From Moraxella nasibovis (GTDB taxonomy: Bacteria; Pseudomonadota; Gammaproteobacteria; Pseudomonadales; Moraxellaceae): a DNA stretch of 64,000 bases. The first letter of the stretch is position 1. Each line of letters opens with the position of its first letter. The position numbers were made by a program, and so were the translations under genes. The stretch is from positions 1,426,001 through 1,490,000 of the forward strand of contig NZ_CP089975.1 in assembly GCF_029581575.1 (NCBI RefSeq), given 5' to 3'. Positions 31,997 to 41,892 of this stretch are shown here, piece by piece. The notes below the pieces were generated by a model, which was not told the DNA's origin, did not search any database, and saw only the letters and a program-made list of their open reading frames with translations.

Positions 31997-32443
31997 CTAC
32001 TCCACCGCCAGTTCATAATTGATCCATTCGTTATTTTGTGTCGCTCCCAAGCGTTCATAAAATTTCATGCCCTTTTCGTTCCAAGGGGCGACCGTCCATT
32101 TGATGACGGGGCAATGATGTTCTTTGGCAATCTTTTTTAGCTTTAACATCAATTTTTCGCCGACTTTTTGATTGCGATAAAGCTCAGCCACATACAGCTC
32201 TTTCATATAAATGTTTGGGCGATTTTGGGCGGTATAAGGCAAAAAATAATACACGAGCATGCCAGCAATCACGCCATCATCGTCCGCCACCAAACAATAA
32301 AAATCGTGATTATCAATGCCTTTTTCTTTGACAATCTCTGGCGTGATTTTAAAGCTGTCAATATAATGCTCAAAAATCGCCAATTCCTTCATCAACGCAA
32401 AAGTTTGGTTAATGTCGGTCTCACGCATACAACGGATTTGCAT
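31997..32443 (-). CDS. GNAT family N-acetyltransferase
   Basis: The 148-residue protein has the GNAT order: an N-terminal strand-helix (MQIRCMRETDINQTFALMKEL), the strand pair with GVIAGMLVYYF, and acetyl-CoA motif A in ELYVAELYRNQKVGEKLM, followed by the C-terminal FYERLGATQNNEW segment. It resembles diamine or small-molecule acetyltransferases of the SAT type, but the acceptor cannot be told. It sits inside the nuo operon, same strand, 126 bases before nuoE, with a dispersed palindrome at its 5' side. Confidence 0.85.
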   Translation of the reverse strand: MQIRCMRETDINQTFALMKELAIFEHYIDSFKITPEIVKEKGIDNHDFYCLVADDDGVIAGMLVYYFLPYTAQNRPNIYMKELYVAELYRNQKVGEKLMLKLKKIAKEHHCPVIKWTVAPWNEKGMKFYERLGATQNNEWINYELAVE

Positions 32444-32485
32444 TATTTTTCCTTAAAATTTTAACTATTCTGCCAGTCTATGTAG

Positions 32486-32502
32486 GGTGGGTTTAACCCA
32501 CC
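32486..32502. repeat. GGTGGGTT-T-AACCCACC palindrome
   Basis: Perfect 8-bp arms around one base, preceded by TATGTAG as at 19035. It lies between the GNAT and permease genes. Confidence 0.65.
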
Positions 32503-32725
32503 GTTTTTAGTATAGCGATTTGGGTTGACAGATAAAGCCAATTCTATGCTCTATTGGCAAATTCACGGTCAAATTTATAATCCTTTGGCAAATGAATTTG
32601 AATATTTTTAAAAACTTCTTTCATTGTTGCATTGGGATTATAATGATAGGTTTTTTATGGCTATCACTTTGTTTAATTTCTTTTGTCTTCATCATCTTAT
32701 CATTTCATCACACATCAATAATAAT
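32503..32725 (-). other. Gap between permease and GNAT genes with a possible gene remnant
   Basis: A 26-residue frame on the minus strand (32544-32624, starting MKEVFKNIQIHLPKDYKFDR) reads like the C-terminal tail of a small antitoxin-type protein, but nothing convincing lies upstream of it. It may be the decayed end of a lost gene. No other feature was seen. Confidence 0.25.
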
Positions 32726-34123
32726 TTAAGCCACACCAACATACAACAAAACGCCCACCAATGCCACCAATGCCGTATTGATAACAGCAACCATTAAGGC
32801 GGTGCTTATCAATCTTTGTTCTTGTTGTGTGTCAGCTTTGGCAAGTCCTGCAATGATTGCCACCACTGGCAATGATGCCAACGCAGATGCCCCCGCCGCA
32901 CTGTTCATTATCGCCGCCAAAATGGGGTTATTGTCTGTCAAAATGGGCAACATCAACACATTACCACCCACATTAGATCCTGTCAAATACCCCCCAATCG
33001 CTCCTAGCATTGTCAAAATGGGTATTTGGGCAACAGCAGGCAAACCACTTAGCAATTGGTGAAATCCCTGCAAAAACTCGCCTTTTACCATTATCTGCGA
33101 CATTAACAAAAAACACAAGATGGTCGTCAATGGGCGATAAGCCCTTTTTAACCATTGGTGTATGACTGTGTTCAACGCATACTGCTGACGGTACGCCCAC
33201 CAAACCACTATCACCGTCAAAGCCAAAGCAATACTGGGCGAATTTATCGGCTTAAAACTTGCCTGTACGCCTTGCCAAGCCCAATGTTGCCACCCTGTTA
33301 AAAACCCGACCACTTTCAAGAATAACACCGAGCCAAACAGTACAGCATACACCCAAATCGCTTTGGGAATGGGTGATTTTTTGCCAAGCAACAAAAAATA
33401 CGCCACCACCGACAGCCCCGCCAACACGCCTGCTATCTCCACACCCACCGTTTTTGACGCACTTGCCAACACGCAGACAAACATCATACAAACCATCAAG
33501 GCATTGATAAGAGCTTGTTTGTCCAATAATTTTGCCAAAGACAATGCCCAAAGTGCAAGCCACATAAACACAGGGCTACTTACCATCGCCGAATACAAAC
33601 CCAATTCAGCGGCGGACAATCCAAGCATTGATGCTCCTGTAACCGTTGCCAAGCCCAATGTTCCCCACGGCATAATCGCCATACCCACCAATGCCGTTTT
33701 TAGGGCGATTTCTTTGGGCAACAATGTCAGCAAAATCGGTATTATCGCGATCAGCGACACCCCAAATCCCGTCAGAGCTTCAAGCATTGGGGCAATGCCA
33801 AGCATCACAAGTAACACACTTTGTGATTTTGGCAAATTAAGTAAGCCAACCCAAGAAGTAAATGCCTGATTGGTTGGTGTTTTTTCAAGCAAGACCACAA
33901 GCAAAAGCCCCATTGCAATCACAGATGCCACGCTCGCAAACAAAATCATCGTATCTGTAATGATTGCCCAAGCCAACACTTGTGAATAAGGCGTTGCCAC
34001 ATCGCACAGCCACAAAATCAAAGCACTTAACGCCCCAAAGAACGCCGCTTCAATCGGCGAACGCTTTAAGACAATAATCAGTAGTAGCACACCAAGAATC
34101 GGTAAAAGCGTCATCAGCTCCAT
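32726..34123 (-). CDS. L-lactate permease (LctP) family transporter
   Basis: The 465-residue protein has about 12-14 membrane helices and LctP-type signatures: LGIAPMLEALTGFGVSLIAI near residue 110 and MLGAIGGYLTGSNVGGNVLM near residue 375. It is shorter than the roughly 550 residues of E. coli LldP, so the substrate may differ. It stands inside the nuo operon between nuoCD and the GNAT gene, on the same strand, and is bounded by palindromes at 34236-34261 and 32486-32502. Co-expression with complex I is possible but not shown. Confidence 0.8.
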   Translation of the reverse strand: MELMTLLPILGVLLLIIVLKRSPIEAAFFGALSALILWLCDVATPYSQVLAWAIITDTMILFASVASVIAMGLLLVVLLEKTPTNQAFTSWVGLLNLPKSQSVLLVMLGIAPMLEALTGFGVSLIAIIPILLTLLPKEIALKTALVGMAIMPWGTLGLATVTGASMLGLSAAELGLYSAMVSSPVFMWLALWALSLAKLLDKQALINALMVCMMFVCVLASASKTVGVEIAGVLAGLSVVAYFLLLGKKSPIPKAIWVYAVLFGSVLFLKVVGFLTGWQHWAWQGVQASFKPINSPSIALALTVIVVWWAYRQQYALNTVIHQWLKRAYRPLTTILCFLLMSQIMVKGEFLQGFHQLLSGLPAVAQIPILTMLGAIGGYLTGSNVGGNVLMLPILTDNNPILAAIMNSAAGASALASLPVVAIIAGLAKADTQQEQRLISTALMVAVINTALVALVGVLLYVGVA

Positions 34124-34235
34124 TGTTTAGCCTCCTGATGCGTGAACATTACTTACTTTGATTGTTTGTTTCCTTTTTAACTTTAATAAATTTAAATTAA
34201 AAACAACATTCAATTTGTTGTTGATTTTGGTATTG

Positions 34236-34261
34236 TAAGGGTGCGTGATACGCACCTTACA
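34236..34261. repeat. GTAAGGGTGCGT palindrome
   Basis: GTAAGGGTGCGT and ACGCACCTTAC form an 11-bp stem with one bulged G and a two-base loop. It lies 20 bases after the nuoCD stop, where it could also act as a processing or weak termination site. Confidence 0.65.
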
Positions 34262-34280
34262 CACCACACACCATTAAACA

Positions 34281-36029
34281 TCATCTATCACAATCCGCCA
34301 TGACAATATCAATACTTGCCAAATAAATAATCGCATCTGACACAAGCGAGCCATTAATCACACTTGGCATCTGCTGCAAATGAGCAAAGGTTGGTGTACG
34401 GATACGAGTACGATAGCTCATCGTTGAATTATCCGATGTGACATAATAGCTGTTTAGACCTTTTACGCCTTCTACCATACACGCAGACTCGCCTGCTGGC
34501 ATCACAGGTCCCCACGACACGGAGACAAAGTGGTTAATCAAGGTTTCGATGTCTTGGAGTGTGCGGTCTTTTGGCGGTGGTACAGCCAGTGGATGCTCGG
34601 CTTTGTACGCACCTGACGGCATATTATTTAGACATTGCTCAATGATACGAAGTGATTGGCGAATTTCTTCAATTTTTACCAAACAACGGTCATAAGCATC
34701 GCCATTGTAGAATACCGGCACTTCAAATTCAAAATTCTCATAGCCCAGATACGGACGAGCCTTTCGTAGGTCAAAATCAATACCGGTAGCACGCAAACCA
34801 GCCCCTGTTACGCCCCACGCCAGTGCGTGCTTGGCATCGTACTGGGCAACAGCTTGGGTACGCCCTTTTAGGACGGTGTTGGTCATGGTCGCCTTGACAT
34901 ATTCATCAATGCGTTTTGGCATCCAGTCAAGGAATTCACGCACCAGACGCTGCCAGCCATTTGGCAAATCGTGAGCCGTACCACCGATTCTAAACCACGC
35001 AGGGTGCATACGATAGCCCGTTACCGCTTCGATGACATCATACGCCTTTTGACGGTCGGCAAACATATAAAACACAGGCGTCATACCACCAGCGTCTTGG
35101 ATAAATGTACCCCAGTACAAAAGGTTATTGGTAATGCGGAAAAACTCACTCATCATAATGCGAATGGTATTGGCACGGTCAGGCACGGTAATGCCAGCCA
35201 ATTTTTCGACTGCCATAATATAAGGCAGCTCATTCATCACACCGCCCAGATAGTCGATGCGGTCGGTATAAGGGATAAATGAATGCCAAGTTTGGCGTTC
35301 TGCCATCTTCTCCGCCCCACGATGATGGTAGCCAATATCAGGGATACAATCGACAATCTCCTCACCATCAAGCTGTAAGACAAGGCGAAACGCACCGTGT
35401 GCGGACGGGTGGTTCGGACCGATATTTAGAAACATAAAGTCCTCATCTCGACCCGAGCGTTTCATGCCCCACTCTTCTGGGACGAATCGTAGATTTTCTT
35501 GTTCAAACTGCTGTTTGGCGGTGTTCAAAAAATAAGGCGTAAACTCGGTCGCACGGGCGTGATATTCTTTACGAAGTGGGTGTCCTTCCCAGTATTTTGG
35601 CAATAAAATGCGTGTCAAGTGCGGATGTCCGTCAAACACCACGCCAAACATATCCCACACTTCTCGCTCATACCAGTTGGCATTTGGATAAATTTGTGTG
35701 GCAGACGGAATGCTCTCGCCTTCTGCCAATGCAACCTTGATACGAATGTCGCTGTTTCGCTCCAAACTCATCAAGTGATAAAACACCGTAAAATCACTTG
35801 CTGGCAAGCCATAACGATGCTGACGCAAGCGTTCGTCAATGGCGGACAAATCCACGAGCATCACAAAAGGCTTAGGTAGCTTTCGCAAATACAAAAGCAC
35901 ATCAAGCACTTGGGTTTTATCCACCCAAACGGTCGGAATGCCATCTACGGTTTCTTGAATGGTTAGGTTCTCAAACTTAGCATTAAGCTCGTTTAAAATC
36001 TCAAAATCGTGAATGTGGTTAATGCTCAT
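34281..36029 (-). CDS. nuoCD: NADH-quinone oxidoreductase fused subunits C/D
   Basis: The 582-residue protein fuses NuoC (residues 1 to about 170, with [29 protein letters not shown], parts) to NuoD (from about 190, [20 protein letters not shown]). NuoD residues His and Tyr near the quinone site lie in this GPNHPSAHG region. Fusion is usual in Gammaproteobacteria such as E. coli. ATG 36029 is chosen with GGAA upstream; an in-frame TTG lies three codons earlier. It is separated from nuoB by the GFA gene and from nuoE by the permease and GNAT genes. Confidence 0.96.
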   Translation of the reverse strand: MSINHIHDFEILNELNAKFENLTIQETVDGIPTVWVDKTQVLDVLLYLRKLPKPFVMLVDLSAIDERLRQHRYGLPASDFTVFYHLMSLERNSDIRIKVALAEGESIPSATQIYPNANWYEREVWDMFGVVFDGHPHLTRILLPKYWEGHPLRKEYHARATEFTPYFLNTAKQQFEQENLRFVPEEWGMKRSGRDEDFMFLNIGPNHPSAHGAFRLVLQLDGEEIVDCIPDIGYHHRGAEKMAERQTWHSFIPYTDRIDYLGGVMNELPYIMAVEKLAGITVPDRANTIRIMMSEFFRITNNLLYWGTFIQDAGGMTPVFYMFADRQKAYDVIEAVTGYRMHPAWFRIGGTAHDLPNGWQRLVREFLDWMPKRIDEYVKATMTNTVLKGRTQAVAQYDAKHALAWGVTGAGLRATGIDFDLRKARPYLGYENFEFEVPVFYNGDAYDRCLVKIEEIRQSLRIIEQCLNNMPSGAYKAEHPLAVPPPKDRTLQDIETLINHFVSVSWGPVMPAGESACMVEGVKGLNSYYVTSDNSTMSYRTRIRTPTFAHLQQMPSVINGSLVSDAIIYLASIDIVMADCDR

Positions 36030-36139
36030 AATTTCCAACTTATCAGAGAGTTGCCATCTTATGATGATTGTGTGATAAAATGTTTAAAAATTTATTCTGA
36101 TAAAAAAATACATTTTTAAATATTTTAATCATTATTTTA

Positions 36140-36179
36140 TTAAGGTGGTAGGGTGCTTTTATTAAGCACCTTACCTTAA
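36140..36179. repeat. GTAAGGTG-type palindrome downstream of the GFA gene
   Basis: TTAAGGTGGTAGGGTGCTT and AAGCACCTTACCTTAA form an imperfect stem with a five-base loop, between the GFA gene and nuoCD. Confidence 0.6.
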
Positions 36180-36189
36180 TCAAATCCAA

Positions 36190-36585
36190 TTATTGACCTG
36201 TTACCATCGCAATAAACTCGACTTCGGTTAATTTTGGTGTGTCATTGGCAAGCTCATAATAACACGCCTTTTTATCAATAAAGATTTGTGATTTTAATTC
36301 AAATTTCACATCATCAAATAATCCTGCTGACAGATAATAATTATCCGTGCCTAATTGATGAAAATACAAATGCGTGCCACACGTTTTACAAAAGGCTCGT
36401 TCGCCCCATTCGCTAGATTGAAAACTGGCGATATTATCAGCATTGTTGGTTTTTATGCCTTGTACCATCGTTGTAAAACCTGCTGAACCGCCCCATTTAC
36501 GGCAATGATTGCAATGGCAAGCGTGCAATTCTTGATTATCCGCCGTTTCAATGGTAACGGCTTTACATAAACATTGACCTTTCAT
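36190..36585 (-). CDS. GFA/CENP-V family zinc protein
   Basis: The 131-residue protein has the GFA-domain cysteine pattern: CLC at residues 5-7, CHCNHCRKWGG near residue 38, and CKTCGTHLYFHQ near residue 80, ligands for two zinc ions. Some members are called glutathione-dependent formaldehyde-activating enzymes, but most are unproved. ATG 36585 has AAGGGGAAA upstream; a longer in-frame start adds unrelated residues. It interrupts nuoB and nuoCD (54 bases after nuoB, same strand) and is a probable later insertion. Confidence 0.82.
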   Translation of the reverse strand: MKGQCLCKAVTIETADNQELHACHCNHCRKWGGSAGFTTMVQGIKTNNADNIASFQSSEWGERAFCKTCGTHLYFHQLGTDNYYLSAGLFDDVKFELKSQIFIDKKACYYELANDTPKLTEVEFIAMVTGQ

Positions 36586-36639
36586 ATTTCCCCTTAAACC
36601 ATATTGTATTAATCTTTTAATTAACATTTAATATAAAAA

Positions 36640-37317
36640 TCAAAACGCCTCATCAGGACTTCTTAGATTTTTTACCGCAATCCTTTCCGCATTTTTTCTA
36701 TCCCGCTCTGGGGTCATTACTGGCTGGATAATACCCTGTTCGTCCAGATGAATGCCCAGCGGACGGCGTTCGTGCGTGATGGAGTTTTGTAGTAGCATCA
36801 ATGCCTGAATGACCGCTTCTGGGCGTGGCGGACAACCCGGAATATACACATCGACAGGCAAGATTTTATCCACGCCTTGCACCACCGAATAAATGTCGTA
36901 CATACCGCCAGAGTTGGCACACGCACCCATACTAATGACCCATTTTGGCTCAAGCATTTGCTCATACAGACGCAAAATGACCGGTGCCATTTTGACAAAA
37001 CAAGTCCCCGCGACAATCATCACATCAGCTTGGCGGGGAGATGCACGAATGACTTCCGCCCCAAAGCGAGACAAGTCATGCACGCCTGTCAAAGTCGTGG
37101 CGTATTCCACATAGCAGCAGCTTGTACCGAAGTTAAACGGCCACAGCGAGTTTTTACGCCCCCAGTTGGCGGCGGCGTGCGTTAGGTCTTCAAGCTTTGC
37201 CATAAAGACATTTTTGTCGATTTCTGCTTGCGTGATGTCATCCACCACTTCTCGTGTGGTGTGCGGATATTGGTTGCCTTGCTCGTTTGGGCGGGTTAGA
37301 GTGTATTTCATGGTCAT
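36640..37317 (-). CDS. nuoB: NADH-quinone oxidoreductase subunit B
   Basis: The 225-residue subunit holds the N2 [4Fe-4S] cluster: adjacent cysteines in [13 protein letters not shown], then [10 protein letters not shown] and [12 protein letters not shown] 60-residue N-terminal lead and a C-terminal tail are normal for the group. Two ATGs (37317 and 37311) are possible starts and neither has a strong ribosome-binding site. It is the third ORF of the operon. Confidence 0.96.
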   Translation of the reverse strand: MTMKYTLTRPNEQGNQYPHTTREVVDDITQAEIDKNVFMAKLEDLTHAAANWGRKNSLWPFNFGTSCCYVEYATTLTGVHDLSRFGAEVIRASPRQADVMIVAGTCFVKMAPVILRLYEQMLEPKWVISMGACANSGGMYDIYSVVQGVDKILPVDVYIPGCPPRPEAVIQALMLLQNSITHERRPLGIHLDEQGIIQPVMTPERDRKNAERIAVKNLRSPDEAF

Positions 37318-37365
37318 ATCATGTAAGTTGAGTATTTACTAAATTAGGATTGTCAAGCATCTTGA

Positions 37366-37524
37366 TTATTTTTTTGGCACATCTTTGACTTTCTTGGCAC
37401 CAAAAATCAAGCAGACAACCACCGAACCAATAAAGGCAGAGTTTTCAAGGGTGATTGCCATCACAAAAAAAACGATGGCAAGCATCAAAAAAATGGTGCT
37501 AATTCGATAGCTGCCGAATGTCAT
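37366..37524 (-). CDS. Small two-helix membrane protein between nuoA and nuoB
   Basis: A 52-residue frame starts at ATG 37524 with AGGGA seven bases upstream and nine bases after the nuoA stop. It encodes MTFGSYRISTIFLMLAIVFF followed by a second hydrophobic stretch (FIGSVVVCLIFG) and a basic tail (AKKVKDVPKK). The two predicted helices, spacing and strand support a real gene co-translated within the nuo operon. It matches no complex I subunit I know; it could be an accessory or assembly peptide. Confidence 0.65.
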   Translation of the reverse strand: MTFGSYRISTIFLMLAIVFFVMAITLENSAFIGSVVVCLIFGAKKVKDVPKK

Positions 37525-37533
37525 TGATAATCC

Positions 37534-38139
37534 CTAATCAAACTTCTGCGTGGTCACTCGTCCTGTATCATTGATGTGGTCGATGTTCGCCATGTCAGCT
37601 TTGTCTTTTTCAAGCACCGCTTGCAAGTCTTTTCGTCCTGCAAAAACCTTGCCAGACGACTGGGCAGGCACCTTGCCTGTGGGGTCGGTGTGCAAATCGT
37701 CAATCGTGGTAAATGCGGTGATGCTTGCCAAATCAAAATCGGCAGGACGAGACAAAATGCGTGGCTGTTTTTTGCGTTTGTCAGCAGGCGCCCAGTTCAT
37801 CGCACCAAGACGCATCTCATAGACCAGACCGATAAACAAAATGGCAATAAACACTGCCGCCGCCGTAAAGCCAAGCCAACCAACTTCTCGCACGCTGACC
37901 GAATAAGCGTACAAATACAGCGCTTCTAAATCAAAAATCACAAAAAAAATCGCCACCAAATAAAATTTAGCGGACAAACGAATGCGGGCGGTACCAGCAG
38001 ATACCACCCCAGCTTCAAAGTTTTCATGTTTTTGAGAACCTGATGAGCGACCGCCCAACAGACGAGGCACGACTAGCATAAAGACCACTAGCCCCAGTGC
38101 GGCTAGCAAATAGATAATGGCTGACCATTCGGCTGGCAT
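37534..38139 (-). CDS. nuoA: NADH-quinone oxidoreductase subunit A (extended C-terminus)
   Basis: The 201-residue protein has the NuoA core with three helices and the conserved ARIRLSAKFYLVAIFFVIFD, then ALYLYAYSVSVREVGWLGF. E. coli NuoA has 147 residues; here about 70 polar residues follow the last helix (from about 130). First gene of the nuo operon, about 80 bases downstream of an extended -10 promoter. Confidence 0.94.
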   Translation of the reverse strand: MPAEWSAIIYLLAALGLVVFMLVVPRLLGGRSSGSQKHENFEAGVVSAGTARIRLSAKFYLVAIFFVIFDLEALYLYAYSVSVREVGWLGFTAAAVFIAILFIGLVYEMRLGAMNWAPADKRKKQPRILSRPADFDLASITAFTTIDDLHTDPTGKVPAQSSGKVFAGRKDLQAVLEKDKADMANIDHINDTGRVTTQKFD

Positions 38140-38217
38140 AAATCACCCCTGCGTGATTTTTTTGAATAAAGAATTCAAGGATGGTCAAAACCTTCTGACA
38201 CACCCAAATTTTGACGC

Positions 38218-38227
38218 ATTATACCAC
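38218..38227 (-). promoter_or_regulatory. Candidate nuo operon promoter (extended -10)
   Basis: The minus strand reads TGTGGTATAAT, an extended -10 box (TG one base before TATAAT), 79 bases upstream of nuoA. No good -35 hexamer was seen. Confidence 0.45.
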
Positions 38228-38287
38228 AATTTGACACAATACTTATGAAAGATAGCGATTATTTTATCAGTTTTGCCAATAAACAGG

Positions 38288-38331
38288 AATACAAAAACAC
38301 AAAATCCCAAGCAAATGATGCTTGAGATTTT
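38288..38331 (-). terminator. Terminator of lolA
   Basis: On the minus strand AAAATCTCAAGC pairs with GCTTGGGATTTT (12 bp, one G-U pair, 7-nt loop) and T-rich sequence follows, about 35 bases after the lolA stop. Confidence 0.75.
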
Positions 38332-38366
38332 GTAATAAAATATTTCTAAGGCAAAAACACCTCAAC

Positions 38367-39035
38367 TCATTGGCTGATGACCTCTGCACCTCGTGGGGCG
38401 GTGAAGTTGAACTGGCTGGCGTTGATGCGCTTATTTACGCTGATGTTGCTAAATCGGATGGTGGTCTGCTGACCTGCCACATCGGTGACGATCATCTGCA
38501 CAGGCTTGCCGCCATTAAAGCTGATATAAAGCTCGTTAAAGCCTGCATTGCTCGACTTTGGCGTCAGCTTAAAGTAATTTTTTTTGCTATTGGGCTGGCT
38601 GACATTAAAGCTGTTGGCGATTTTGGCAGGGTCGCCAGAAAGCAAAATGGCAGGCGAATCACCGACTTGATTATTGGTGGACTGCTTGATCACTTGATTT
38701 AAGTCAGGATCATACACCCACATGGTCGAACCATTGGCAACGATCAGCTGCTCAGCAGGCGACTTGGTTTGCCAGCGAAATTGGTTTTGGCGTTGTACTG
38801 CCATCGTACCGCTGTAATTGGTGGTTTTTTTGCCCGCTCTGGTGGTCTGGGTGAAGTTAGCAGTCATCGAATTGGTCGCCGACAAAAGGTTGTTTAGATT
38901 TTTGATGGCGGTTTGCTGACTGGCTGGTGCAGCGATGGCAACGCTTGGCAACATGGCGGCACCCACACCCAAGGCAGCACTTGCACCTAAGCACAGCGAC
39001 AGACCAAAAGCTTTCATGGTATTAGATTTTGACAT
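38367..39035 (-). CDS. lolA: Outer-membrane lipoprotein carrier protein LolA
   Basis: The 222-residue protein has a long signal peptide ending near VAIAAPA and the LolA core: SMTANFTQTTRAGKKTTNYSG, MAVQRQNQFRWQTKSPAEQLI and DGSTMWVYDPDLNQVIKQ-type sequence (here NGSTMWVYDPDLNQVIKQ). It carries lipoproteins from the LolCDE transporter to LolB across the periplasm. ATG 39035 has GGGAGATAATA upstream; a much longer in-frame start would bury the signal peptide. Confidence 0.92.
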   Translation of the reverse strand: MSKSNTMKAFGLSLCLGASAALGVGAAMLPSVAIAAPASQQTAIKNLNNLLSATNSMTANFTQTTRAGKKTTNYSGTMAVQRQNQFRWQTKSPAEQLIVANGSTMWVYDPDLNQVIKQSTNNQVGDSPAILLSGDPAKIANSFNVSQPNSKKNYFKLTPKSSNAGFNELYISFNGGKPVQMIVTDVAGQQTTIRFSNISVNKRINASQFNFTAPRGAEVISQ

Positions 39036-39250
39036 TATTATCTCCCAATTTAAATGGATGGTAAAAAGACGACACAAGACCAAAAGATGCATGGTCGTCT
39101 CATCAAGACAGGTGCATTGTGCCAGTTTTTGATGTTGCAATCTACTAGAAATTTGCAACCAAACAGGGCGGATTGTTGCAGATTGGCGAATTTTTGGCGC
39201 AATGGTCATCAATTTTGGCAAATTGTTACTAAATATTTCAAAATTAGCAA

Positions 39251-39287
39251 AAAACCTCGCCATCAAATGATGATTGGCAAGGTTTTT
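39251..39287 (-). terminator. Terminator of glmM
   Basis: AAAACCTCGCCATCA and TGATTGGCAAGGTTTT form a stem with one mismatch and one bulge; the minus strand continues into T-rich sequence, about 70 bases after the glmM stop. The rest of 39036-39355 shows nothing else clear. Confidence 0.65.
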
Positions 39288-39355
39288 ATAAAAACTGCCT
39301 TTTAAAACCAACAGCGGACAATTTTTCGCCTTTTATACAGCACAAGGCAATGACA

Positions 39356-40717
39356 TTAGCCCAGTACCGCTTGCACTTTTTGAGCGATGTCTTTGGCAAG
39401 ACTCTGGCACAGCGCCTCGTCTTGGCATTCCACCATCACACGAATCACAGGCTCGGTGCCTGATTTACGAATCAAAAGACGACCCTTGCCAGACAGCTTA
39501 GCCTCTGCATCAGCAAACACCTTGACAAGCTCATCATTTTCATAAGGATCTGACATCTTAGACAGGCGCACATTGATGAGTGTCTGCGGATAAGGGGTGT
39601 AGCCTTTGGTAAGCTCGCTCAAAGCCACGCCCTGCTCCACCATGCACATCAAGACTTGTAGACCTGCGACAATAGCATCGCCTGTGCGAGATTTGTCAAG
39701 GTATAGGATATGACCTGACGGCTCACCGCCAATGGACAGTCCATGCGCCTCCAAATCCTGCATGACATAGCGGTCACCCACTTTGGCACGATGAAACTCA
39801 ATGCCTCGCTCACGCATGGCAAGCTCCAAGGCGACATTACTCATCAAAGTACCGACAATGCCCGCAGGCTGATGATGATTTGCCAGCGCATACAAAATGG
39901 CGTCACCATCGACGATATCGCCTTTTTCATCCACCATGATGATGCGGTCGCCATCACCGTCTAGGGCAATGCCGACATGAGCGCCATGCACCAAGACCGC
40001 TTGCTGCAAGGCTTCTGGGTGAGTCGAGCCACAGTTGTCATTAATATTGATACCATCCGGGGTGTTGTGGATGGCGATGACCTCAGCGCCCAGCTCTCTA
40101 AGCACTCTTGGGGCGACGCTATAACCTGCGCCATTGGCACAGTCCACGACGATTTTTAGGGTATTGAGATTTAAATGATAAGGAAAGCTGCCTTTGCAAT
40201 ACTCGATGTAACGACCCTTGGCGTCCTCCACACGATAAGACTTGCCAATACTGTCCGCCTTAATACCCGCCAAACGAGACAGACGAGCGTCCGTATTACC
40301 CACCAAAGCATCAAGCTCGACATTGATCAGCTCTTGCAGTTCGTCAGAGATTTTCTTGCCTTCATGAGAGAAAAACTTGACGCCATTATCATGATAAGGG
40401 TTGTGCGAAGCAGAAATCACCGCCCCCATGTCCGCATGGAAACTCTTGACAAGATGCGCAATGGCAGGCGTAGGCAAAGGACCCAAAAGATAAACATCCA
40501 CACCTGCGGCATTAAAGCCTGCTTGCAGTGCCGCCTCGATGACATAGCCTGACAGACGAGTGTCTTTACCAATGACGACGCTTGGGCGTTTTTTGGACTT
40601 GCCCACCTGACTCACCAACACTCTGCCCGCCCCAAAGCCTAGGCGCAACAAAAAGTCAGGCGTGATCGGAAACACACCAAATTCACCACGAATGCCATCT
40701 GTACCAAAATAACTCAT
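39356..40717 (-). CDS. glmM: Phosphoglucosamine mutase
   Basis: The 453-residue enzyme starts [14 protein letters not shown] and has the phosphoserine loop [15 protein letters not shown] (Ser104), the metal loop DGDGDR near residue 245, the sugar-binding GGEPSGH, and the phosphate-binding [14 protein letters not shown]. It converts glucosamine-6-phosphate to glucosamine-1-phosphate for UDP-GlcNAc. ATG 40717 has GGAG upstream and is preferred to a codon six residues earlier. Confidence 0.96.
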   Translation of the reverse strand: MSYFGTDGIRGEFGVFPITPDFLLRLGFGAGRVLVSQVGKSKKRPSVVIGKDTRLSGYVIEAALQAGFNAAGVDVYLLGPLPTPAIAHLVKSFHADMGAVISASHNPYHDNGVKFFSHEGKKISDELQELINVELDALVGNTDARLSRLAGIKADSIGKSYRVEDAKGRYIEYCKGSFPYHLNLNTLKIVVDCANGAGYSVAPRVLRELGAEVIAIHNTPDGININDNCGSTHPEALQQAVLVHGAHVGIALDGDGDRIIMVDEKGDIVDGDAILYALANHHQPAGIVGTLMSNVALELAMRERGIEFHRAKVGDRYVMQDLEAHGLSIGGEPSGHILYLDKSRTGDAIVAGLQVLMCMVEQGVALSELTKGYTPYPQTLINVRLSKMSDPYENDELVKVFADAEAKLSGKGRLLIRKSGTEPVIRVMVECQDEALCQSLAKDIAQKVQAVLG

Positions 40718-41116
40718 AGTCTTACTCCAAATCAATACTCACAGCAAAATACGCTGCTTTTTAAGGCTTGTGATACACCAAAGCCACGCCGAGACGCATT
40801 TTTGCCTTTATTTTGCCATTATTATAACACGCCTGCTCATTTTTGGCGCAGTTTTGATGATTGACCGTCCATTTAGGCGTTTATCACGACTGCTTAACAT
40901 CGGTTTTGTAAGCTCATTTTGTAGTCTGTCCGTCATTTAACCAATCTTAGGTCGTTGTTTTTTCATGAATTTTCATGATTTTTCATAATTTTTATGCGTG
41001 CTTGCTGTGTTATAATGTGCTTTAAAGACATATCTTAATAAATCTTGGCAGACATCAATCATCGTTGTTTTTCAAGATTTTTAAGATTTATAAACCAAAC
41101 CGCTCACCAATCCATC
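40718..41116. other. Intergenic region between glmM and the CPBP gene
   Basis: Roughly 400 AT-rich bases between divergent genes. A TATAAT-like -10 (TGTTATAATGTGC, near 41010) faces the CPBP gene. No RNA gene, repeat or coding frame was recognised. Confidence 0.4.
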
Positions 41117-41863
41117 ATGACAAAATCCATCATGAAAAAGCCCAGCCCACCACCGTCAAAAATCTACGCACTCATCTTATGCGTGCTTTTGTCTGTGGCA
41201 ATCTTAGTCGCACAGACGCTGTTTGTCTGGGGGTTTGGGCGAGCGTTTGGCTTGACTGTGTTTCAGGCAAGTGAAAACAGCTTGGTGGTCAGCTTATCTT
41301 TGATGGCGACAGCGCTTTGTCTCACTGCCCCCATCATCGCTGTATTTTGGCTCAAAAATGCTCGCACCAAGCCATGCGGCACCGTGGCGCATTTACAGAT
41401 GGCTGTCAGGCGGTTTGCTTGGCGTGATTTTGGCTGGTGCGTGCTGCTGCTTGGGCTGTATCTTGTCATCAGCGAAACACTAACCCGAAAGCTTAATCGG
41501 AACCCCACAGACTTCATGGACACACTCATGGACGGCTCATGGCGTGGACTTTTGGTGGTTGTGGTGGTGTTTATGGCGCCGATTTATGAAGAAATCGTCT
41601 TTCGTGGGGCGATATTTAACACGCTAAAAAACGCTTGGCAGACGAGCAGGCACGCCACCATCATCGCAAGCGTCCTTAGCAGCCTTGCCTTTGCCGTCAT
41701 TCACTTACAATACGAGCTACTTGAAATGAGCATGGTGTTTGGTCTTGGGCTGATATTTTGCTACGCCAAGGTGCGCACCGGCTCGCTCATCGCCCCCATC
41801 TTACTGCACATCATGAATAATGGCTTGGCGATGCTGGTCTATCTTTTGCAAAGAAGTGCTTAA
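41117..41863 (+). CDS. CPBP family intramembrane metalloprotease
   Basis: The 248-residue protein has about seven membrane helices and the CPBP (Abi, CAAX-like) motifs: EEIVFRG near residue 158, LAFAVIHLQYE with a catalytic His, and HIMNNGLA with His and Asn near the C-terminus. The family includes glutamate-dependent intramembrane endopeptidases. Starts at 41117 and 41132 are both possible and neither has a strong ribosome-binding site. It converges with dusA. Confidence 0.85.
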   Translation: MTKSIMKKPSPPPSKIYALILCVLLSVAILVAQTLFVWGFGRAFGLTVFQASENSLVVSLSLMATALCLTAPIIAVFWLKNARTKPCGTVAHLQMAVRRFAWRDFGWCVLLLGLYLVISETLTRKLNRNPTDFMDTLMDGSWRGLLVVVVVFMAPIYEEIVFRGAIFNTLKNAWQTSRHATIIASVLSSLAFAVIHLQYELLEMSMVFGLGLIFCYAKVRTGSLIAPILLHIMNNGLAMLVYLLQRSA

Positions 41864-41892
41864 TCCAAAGGCGGTAGAACGCCAGTCGAACC

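Noticed and set aside
32544-32624. Antitoxin gene
   Set aside because: Only a 26-residue tail-like frame remains and no toxin gene is adjacent; noted as a possible remnant only.
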